Shown here piece after piece: positions 53,101 to 61,898 of a stretch of 64,000 nt of DNA. The notes under the pieces are model-generated. The model saw only the letters and a program-made list of their open reading frames with translations. It was not told the origin of the DNA and made no database searches. The stretch spans positions 47,117,116 to 47,181,115 of the forward strand of contig NC_088301.1 in NCBI RefSeq assembly GCF_032854445.1, in the 5' to 3' direction. A program made the position numbers and the translations under genes. Every line of letters starts with the position of its first letter. Position 1 is the first letter of the stretch. The stretch is from Liolophura sinensis. Taxonomy: Eukaryota > Mollusca > Polyplacophora > Chitonida > Chitonidae.

Positions 53101-56100
53101 AGTCAAAAGTAAGTGCTTAATTGATCTAAAAGTCTGTTTTGTGTGAGTTACCAGTATTAAAGATGTTATGAGGATTTACAAGTCAAAATAATGGCAAAGA
53201 AATAATACATAACCAGGTTAAATAAATCTCTAATGGCTCTAGCTGAATGTACTTCTCTGTTAGATGATTGGTGTACCTTATCGTCAACCTCATTGCAAAA
53301 GTGTGGCGTTGATCTCTTAGCTTGGTCTGTAATGTTAATAACCATTAACTAACCAATGGCATTCTTAGACTCAGATTTAACTCTTCAGACTGATTTGTGT
53401 CCAGACATTTGTAATGTCTATGACAGTGTGAATCACTATTTTACCATGACCCTTAAGGAAAATGAAAACCTGTGAGGAATTGTGTGACTATTCTTCTCAT
53501 ATCTTTCAGATTTACCTGAACGGCATCAGTTATTGTGAGATGTTCCCACCTGAGCAGAATACCATCAACGTGGCTGGTCTGGCAGGAGGTCGACAGTACG
53601 AGATCCATGTCTCCGTCTTCCCAAAGTCTGAGAAGTTCTCCCATCAGGAATCCAATAAACTGGTAGATATATCCAAGATGAACACAGGCCATTACTATAC
53701 ATGTAATTCTTCATCTACTCAAATGACTAAACTAGTAGATATCCAAGGCTTTCAAAATCTATCTGCATAAGTCCTCAGCTACTCAGATGAATAAACTGAA
53801 ACACTGATATTCCGAGTGGCAAAATCCATCACTATAACTCTTCAGCTACTCAAATGCATTGAATTCAACTTTATACCTGCATTGTGGAAGAGACTTTCAT
53901 CAAATAGCTCAACTACTCTGTAATTAAAATGTAACAAACTAGTGATAATAATCTGATGTGGAACTCCAACTTTTCAGTTACTAAGATGCCCTCTTGCAAC
54001 CCATGATCATGGTCCAGTGATATCTCTAGAAACAACAAATCGACCAGACTCTTTAGCTGTTGTTTGGATGTCCATTGATACAGAATTTGAGCCCATCACA
54101 GGCTACATTCTCTTCCTGAATGATGCTCAAGTAGGACAAACGGTGAGACGATTGTTTTATTGCTTTAGCTTTTATGTTCATGCTGAGAGGAGAGATTAGG
54201 ACTCCAAATTTGACATCAAAAAATGTGGATTTTACTCTGTGGCAAATGACCTGCAGCCAGCTGATTGTATGAAATATCACAAAATGGCTCTTACATTTTT
54301 CCAAATTTATTTGCCATACATTGATTGTATTCCATAAAATGATCTGATTTCAGGAATCATGATTATGTCTTGTTTATTTCCATGACAACAGCTTGTTCCT
54401 GACAAGGACAGCAATCGATGCAAGGTTGTGGTTGAAGGTTGCGACCTTGATGTTTTGTACAAGGTCGTCGTGTTTGCTCTTCCTAAGGGTAAGTCTTGAA
54501 TGTCAGATTGAAATATAAAAAGCATTCTCAAATAAGGAGAGTGTATCTTCTCCTTTTTTAATAGTATTCTTGCAGCTTTTGTAGTAATTGTTTACATTAT
54601 TTTAAAATGCGTTTTAATGTGCAGCTTGACGTAGCATATATATAAATGGAAAAAATGGATAGATTTTTTTTCGGTTCCATTGTAATGTTGGAAATTAATT
54701 TGCACATAGTACACTCATTGCAACATAACATGGAATTCTTTAAACGTAGTTGTCGAAAATTTACCACGATTTATTTAACTGCTGTAGTTTTTAGTCTTTT
54801 TTTTTCTTTTTTTTCTGCTTATGCTTGAGTCATTCAGATTAACTGTCTCATGTTCATGACCAACTGAGGCGTTTTTATGCACATAACATAATGTTACTAG
54901 CTTAGTGTATGTACTAGAACTACATGTATGCTAAATTCAGATGACAATGTTATAATTTGCTTTAGTCGGTGATTGTGTTATTGCACATGTACATGTAGTA
55001 GGTAAACTATGTTTTGTTTCCCTCTAGGAATAGCAGATATCTCCAGCTATATTAGAGGGGGTAATTATTGTTTCAGAAGGAAATATTCACTCTAACTATG
55101 TTGTATATCTGCACAGCACAAAGTAATTTCTACTTGGCCAAACTTGATTTTCTTATATAAAAATTTCTTTAATAAGAATAAAAAGAACAGCCGCACATTT
55201 AGGTTGTTATTTCATACATTGTAATTTTGTTGTTAACATAAATTAGTCAAATTGTTACTTAGGCTAAAACATAGAGAGATAGGTTGAAATTCATATTTTG
55301 TTTTTAATTAAAGCAAAGCAGTTAGAAATGGCATGACTCATTCTCAACTGCAATTTATAAGGAAAATGGCCATGTGTGTCTAAAGTGACTTTGTGGTGGC
55401 AGAGCAGAGAATTTTTATAGCAAAAATTTGAGTTCATAACAAGTTTGGCTGAATGATCTTCACACCTTAATATTGCCTAATTGTTTTTATTGCTAAAACC
55501 TGTCTGTTGCTGGTTATTGTGAAATGAAACAAATACAAAATAAGTGTTTTAAGGTTTGCCTGGAACATGTGATGATATTTGTAAAGGGCTGGAAAATTGT
55601 AAGTTTCAGAACCGAAAATAATGTTTTGTGACATTTATTTGCCTCTGAAAATGCCGTTTCGTGGACAAAAGTTAAGGGTAAATATAGTGTTGTGGTAATT
55701 AAGACTAGAAGATATTGCCTTTTTCACACAGATGTTCTTCAGAGAGCATGAATTAGCAGAACCTTTCGTTAAAAAACAAAAACTTGGATATTCCTGCGAG
55801 ATTGAAACTTGTGCAGATAAAAATTCATTATGCCCATTGTTAATTGATGTGACTCATTGTGACATTCTACTAACAACATTGGTTATGGAAACACCCTGTT
55901 TAAAACAAATCCAATATATATTCCTGGTGTGTGGTCTGAATCTTGTGGTGAAGCTATTCTGAATACCCTCCTGCATATAGACCCGGGGGTGTGTTAGGCA
56001 AATTCCACAGAGCCTTACTAACAGGTAATCCCCATGGCAACATAACGCTTTGTACTTCGACTCGTGGGTGTTGTGGCTGATAAAGAAAAAAAAATCAAGA

Positions 56101-59100
56101 AGTAAGAAGTATTCAAAAGAAGAAAAATTTTCAAAATCAAAAAGGAAAAAAATTAGTGAAAGTATTTCAAATGAAAAAGAAGTTCTCAGAGGAATATGCA
56201 ATGTTAACATTGTTAACAAAGAGGAATGCAAAGGAAAGCAGTTTTTATGTTAACAGTTGATTCTTTTAAACCTTTTCACATATAAAAGAGCAGCTTTCAA
56301 TGCAATTTATGCATACTTTTAATCTAATTTTGGTGACAAAAACTACATTGGTGGAATTTGACAATTCCAAGGTTCATAAAAAGGGTAATTTTGTCAGTGT
56401 ACACCCAATATTACCTTCAGAATATGCTTAAATAAACACCTTGCAAACATACGAGAAGGTTGAAAAATTACGGTAATTATTTTTGGCCAAACTGGATTAA
56501 AGGCCCAGTGCATAAAGGGGATGTCCCTGAAGTTATATTCATTTGGTTAGGTCAAGGAGTGTGCAGATTTTACATGGCTAAACCACTCAGATCATGAAAG
56601 TAAGAGGAAAATGTATTGGATCTGTTCAGATTGAAGTGTGGGAACACCAGCACTACTGTGTCTTAGTTCAAATCACTTCACCATATTTTACAGTAATATT
56701 TCTGCCATAATTGAGCTGTTTGAATAATGAATGTTGTATTCTCGAAATTACTTTTATTCATAGGCCTACTACAGTGTAACGTGAATAATGAAGTTAAAGG
56801 TTCCTCAAGAATTTGTCAATAACCATACAAATCTGGATTATATCACAGCCATTCTATTTAAAACTGACAAATTTGGAATATCAAAGAGTACTGTGAACCA
56901 CTTCCATGTAAAGTTTTGTTATTGCTCCACAGTATTGAAATGAATATTTGTTCTTATTCATTTACGAATATATTTTATGTTTTTACCTTGACAATAAATA
57001 GCTGGAGGGAAGCCCAAAACCTCCAACCTTTTGGAGATTCTGTTGCCCCTGAAGACAGCACCAATTGTTCTTCCCCCTCCTCACCGACGATTGGAAGATG
57101 AAGATCTATATCGTGAATTTCTCGAAATCCGTGAAGGATCCGGTTACCTGCCCAGTATGGATCGTAAGTGCTTGTTTGTAGTGAATGTCACATCAGTGAG
57201 TCAGATTACCTGAGGAGCAGCCAGGTCCAAGTGGTTAAGGAGCTTGCTTTCAGCCAAATGGACCTACAGGATGATTGTTCAGTCTGGTCTTGGACAGACA
57301 ATTAGTACGTTTACCGCTTTCTTGGCTTGTGGGGCAACAAATAGTCAATGAGCCCTAGCACTTTCTCAGTCCATAATATTTATTGAAGGACAGTTCTTTA
57401 CCACTTGAACTATAGTGTTTATATCAATCTGTAAATCTGCATGCTGTTCTTGGAATGAAAAATTCTAAAGTAAATCATTATAGGACACTTTGTGGTTTCA
57501 TGCTGCTCAGAATAAATTGTACATGTATTGTACATCTAGAGAAAGGTAGTAAGTGTGTGGTTTGGAAGATACTTCTGAGTGACTTTGATTTGTTTGTTCA
57601 TACATGGATATACATTGACTGTATTTGTTTTTGAGGAATTGTTAAAGATATAATTGAAGTAAAGACCAATTGGTTTCATTTCCAGTCAAATGCAAAATTG
57701 GTTTTTGCTTGTAGAAGTTGACCAAAATGTGGAAGGTGCTTCGGAGGCTACCCAAACAGTTGCCAGACGACAACCAAAAGGTTAGAAAATTTAAATTGGC
57801 ATTTTCTTACAAATAGAAAGACTGCTAGGTACAAGTAGATTTGGAATCCATCTGCATGCATACCCTGTAGTCTTTCATTCATGTATATTTGGGTACGCCT
57901 CTCTGTACCTATGTATCTGTACAGTGGCACTGTTTTGCTGCTTGGATTTGCTGTCTTTATGGCATCTGGTACCTTAGCAGTATTTGAAACCAGTAGCAAA
58001 TTTTGCTGTGGATAAGAAAAACCCATGGTACATTTATATGAAATCACAAGGCACCTTCTCAAAATGTTTTAAAAGAAACCATTATCCTAAATACTTATTT
58101 GTCTTTCTCAAAGGATAATAATTGTATTAAATATATGAAGTTAAACAGAACATGTTTACTGTATGAGTCTGTAATGTGTTGTTCTTAACAGAGATTCACT
58201 TACAGTACCCACGTGACTAAACATTAGAGTACCAGTCCTTTTAATTACAAATCTAGGGCCACTTTCACTAAACTTCCTAAGTCATATTTCTTGTAACTAT
58301 TTTCGTAAAAGACGTTGTATGGATTATATTACCGTAAGCGAGAAAAGTTACGAAAAATTGATTTGAGTAACATTATAACCTCAGAACCTGTTTACATTGT
58401 TGTAGCCATGATGTTGGATTTAAAAAAAAAGTTAACAAATTTTCTGCAAACTGAAAGACACATTGCTAAATGTATGATGTATAAATCCGTTTACAAAGCT
58501 GCTTAACAAGAACAAAATGTATTTCAACTCTAGGTGTGCTTGTTGATCTTTTTCTGCCAGAAACAAGTAAATACTCTGACATGTATGAATTTAACTTTCT
58601 TATTCTTTGGTGAATGTGATGGTTGTGAATTTTAGTGTCAGTTTTGGGTGTAAGCCGTGCCCTTTCGGGACTAAAGCAGTTAGCAGTCCAAAGGAGAAAT
58701 CAGCGTGGGAGTCTCCTTCGACCTATTAGTCCATGTTCAGCCCATCACACAGTGGACACAGGTTTCCACAGTGGGGAGTTTTTGTCTCCAGAAGAAAAGG
58801 AATCTGTCGTACCTGCTGTGGAGAAAGAGCAGCAGAAGAAACGCCTGTCAGGTGCTGTGAACATCCTCCTGTCACAGCACAACAGACAGGCCAGGAAAGA
58901 GGCATTCAGCAAACATTCCTGGTTCAAAAAATCAGTCTCAAGTCCTTCCTTTCATTTGAATCTATTGCGATCTGGGAAGGACAAGTCGCAGGATTTGTCC
59001 CCACTGTTTCCTGCGCCACCTACTGGGAACACCTTGGATCCTGCCCCAAGTGCTGAAGAGGATATACTAAACAGATTAAGTGATGTGCCCCTTCCCAAGA

Positions 59101-61824
59101 AAAACAAAGAGGTGTCAAAGAAACATGGCTACACCTTTCATTTAGGAAAGGTGAAAGCTTGTACAAAGTTTCTCCAGAAGCGAAAATCTCCAGCATCAGC
59201 TCTGGCTCCAGTGCAACATCGAAAAGCGTCACCAAAAGAGTTGCCTAGGGTGCCATCCCCAAAGCATACCATTGCACAGCGGATGGTTATAGATGCTCTT
59301 CAGATCATGCAGCGGTCAAAGCCTAAATTCTCATTTAGGGCAGTTGCAACAAGGGTGTTGGAATTTGTATCCATGGAGAGAAAACTGCGGCGCTGTGTTG
59401 CTCCAAGCAGCAGTACTACCCATGCATTTATATCTTGGGGAAGATTGAAAACTTTCTTCAATGCTGCTAAGACTTGGAAACAGTACACCTTTGAAAAGAC
59501 ATCCAGTAATGACAAACCCCCTGACTTACCTGTTGAAGCTGTGTTTTATCTGGATCCAGAAAAACAGCAACCAGCTCATCAGGGATTACCTTCCCATAAA
59601 GGGACCGTGTCTCACGATGTTTACAGAAGTTTCACAGGGCAGCCATATTACCAGAGATTGTTCCAAGGAATTGTGAGAGAGGACGATTCTGATTCTTCTG
59701 TTTGGTCATCAGCGAACTCTGATGATACCGAGGTGGAATATTTATATAGAGGGGCCAGAGGTAACCCTTCCAACAATCCTGCTGTTGTCTTTTAGCCAAG
59801 GAATTCACAGATGGCAATGCATCTTCACATTTCACGTTGAGTGTTTTTCACTTGGTGTTGGAGGTTACATGTCACAAAATTTTTTGTCACACAATTACAG
59901 CAATTGCTGTTCATCCATTCAGCGTGATTTACTCTCAATTTTCAGGTGGAGGGAATCTCACTTCTATCTAAAGTATATTGTCCACAGATAGTTGGGGAAC
60001 GGCAATATAGCAGAATTTTACACATCTCTAAATACACAATTTAAGTCACACAAACCATTCACTCTTTACAGCCATGTCTTGCAAGGTTGCATGCATTTTT
60101 GTTAGTGTGTTTGTTTTCCCCAATTAGTGTATTTTTGTGCACTGTACCTTTGTTGACCTTTTCCTTCCAGCCTTTTACCTTATACTGTGGGATGGTAAGA
60201 TTGTTGTATCAAAATATTCTGAATGTTGTCCTTTATTACAGGTTGAGGTTTATTGTTTCACTTAACACATTTTTCTACTACCATAATTCTTCAACCATTT
60301 CATTAAAAGAATGCATCATTTTGGAGAATTTTAATATGTAAACTGACATGTTTCTACTGGATTAACAGACTCCAATATACTACAGTTGTTGAGCAAAAGG
60401 TTCTCATAGCCTGCCTGAATATATGCTAATTAAGCTTTTGAAAAGGCTGAAGAATTACTTGCAATGAAAAGCACTATTAACTTTATTTTTCTTATGTTGC
60501 CCAAACTGAACCTTGTGTTGCCCAAATGGAACCTTATGTTGCCTATACTGAACATTTAACTGTGACAGTGTGGAGAGGATAACATTCAGTCTACACACCT
60601 CTGTTCATAATGGTTTTAATCTTTACTAAATCAAAGTGTTTGTAAGTTGTTTTAATGATTCTAATTGATAAAATGTGTTTGCTTTTAAGTGTTTATGTTA
60701 ATTATTTTAATTGCTGATATCTACATGTTTTAAATTTGTACCATGTAAACAAAATGTATAGATGATTTTTAATTCTTTATTGTGATTTATTTTAACATCT
60801 TAATCCCAAATGACCTGTATTATGCTACACACCCAGCCATTTTTGGTCCAGCAGATCATCTGTCTTTCAGTTTTAGTTCTAATACAAATAACTTTCCATT
60901 CAATATAAATTTACATGTACACCAATTTCAAACGATCTAGGTTGATAAGTTTTAGTTTAGTTCCACATTCATATACATTTACAGTTGTAAATTTGCATTT
61001 ACGTAGTTATATGTGTTACAAACCATTTTATTGTTTTTTAACCTATAATGCTTTTGGCCTCAGGTGCTGAAGTGACATCACATGACATCAGCAAAGGGAC
61101 ACAAACCCCATGGCGTGGAAAAGAAATCCTGGACCCGTCCCAAGTTGGGCGGGACTCAAGAAAGGGCATGGGTTATGGTAGTTCTGATTCTGAATCGGGT
61201 ACAGATGATGACGAGCATGAAGGTGAAGGCATCTGCACGATCAACATGACTGGGTCAGGACAAACTGTCATGGCCGCTGAGCAGCAGCGCTCAGGCCCTG
61301 CAAGAGGCACAAATGGTGGCGTAGAAATTGATCTGGATGGTGTGGAAACAGCAGATTCCACCATTGTCACACAGGCTCTTGTGCATGATCGTGGAGATAG
61401 ACGACCAAAGACAGGAAAACCAAAGAAATTGCGCAGACGAAAAAGACCCAAATCTGCAATCATTGATGTCCACGATGCTGCTGAGTTTAATGCTGATGAA
61501 GCTCTGTATGAAGATGGCAGGAAGAGGCTGCGAGTGGTTAAAATTCCTGCTTTGCGATCAGCTCCACCTGGTGAGAGGCTTCCAAGGCCAGATCTGGAAG
61601 GACAGGTACTTGAAAATTGTTTTTGTTTGAGAACATGACGAAAACATTGCGTCTTAAAGATGCCAGTGCTACATGGAACTAGACATCCTGTGTAAAAGAT
61701 GTGTAAACTTCTATGTCAGAAGATTTGTTTCAGGTGATTAAAATGATTTGAGAAATAAAGGAGCTCCATATCTTCAGTGTATAAATAGAAATATGTATAT
61801 TGAGCTTACATACCCATACATGTA

Positions 61825-61898
<74 letters not shown>

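Noticed and set aside
56050-56253. Lys/Ser-rich 67-codon frame
   Set aside because: Low-complexity A-rich intron sequence, no splice-compatible ends.
57208-57380. Third tRNA-like SINE (GGTCCAAGTGGTTAAGG)
   Set aside because: B box and tail are not recognisable; too weak to call.
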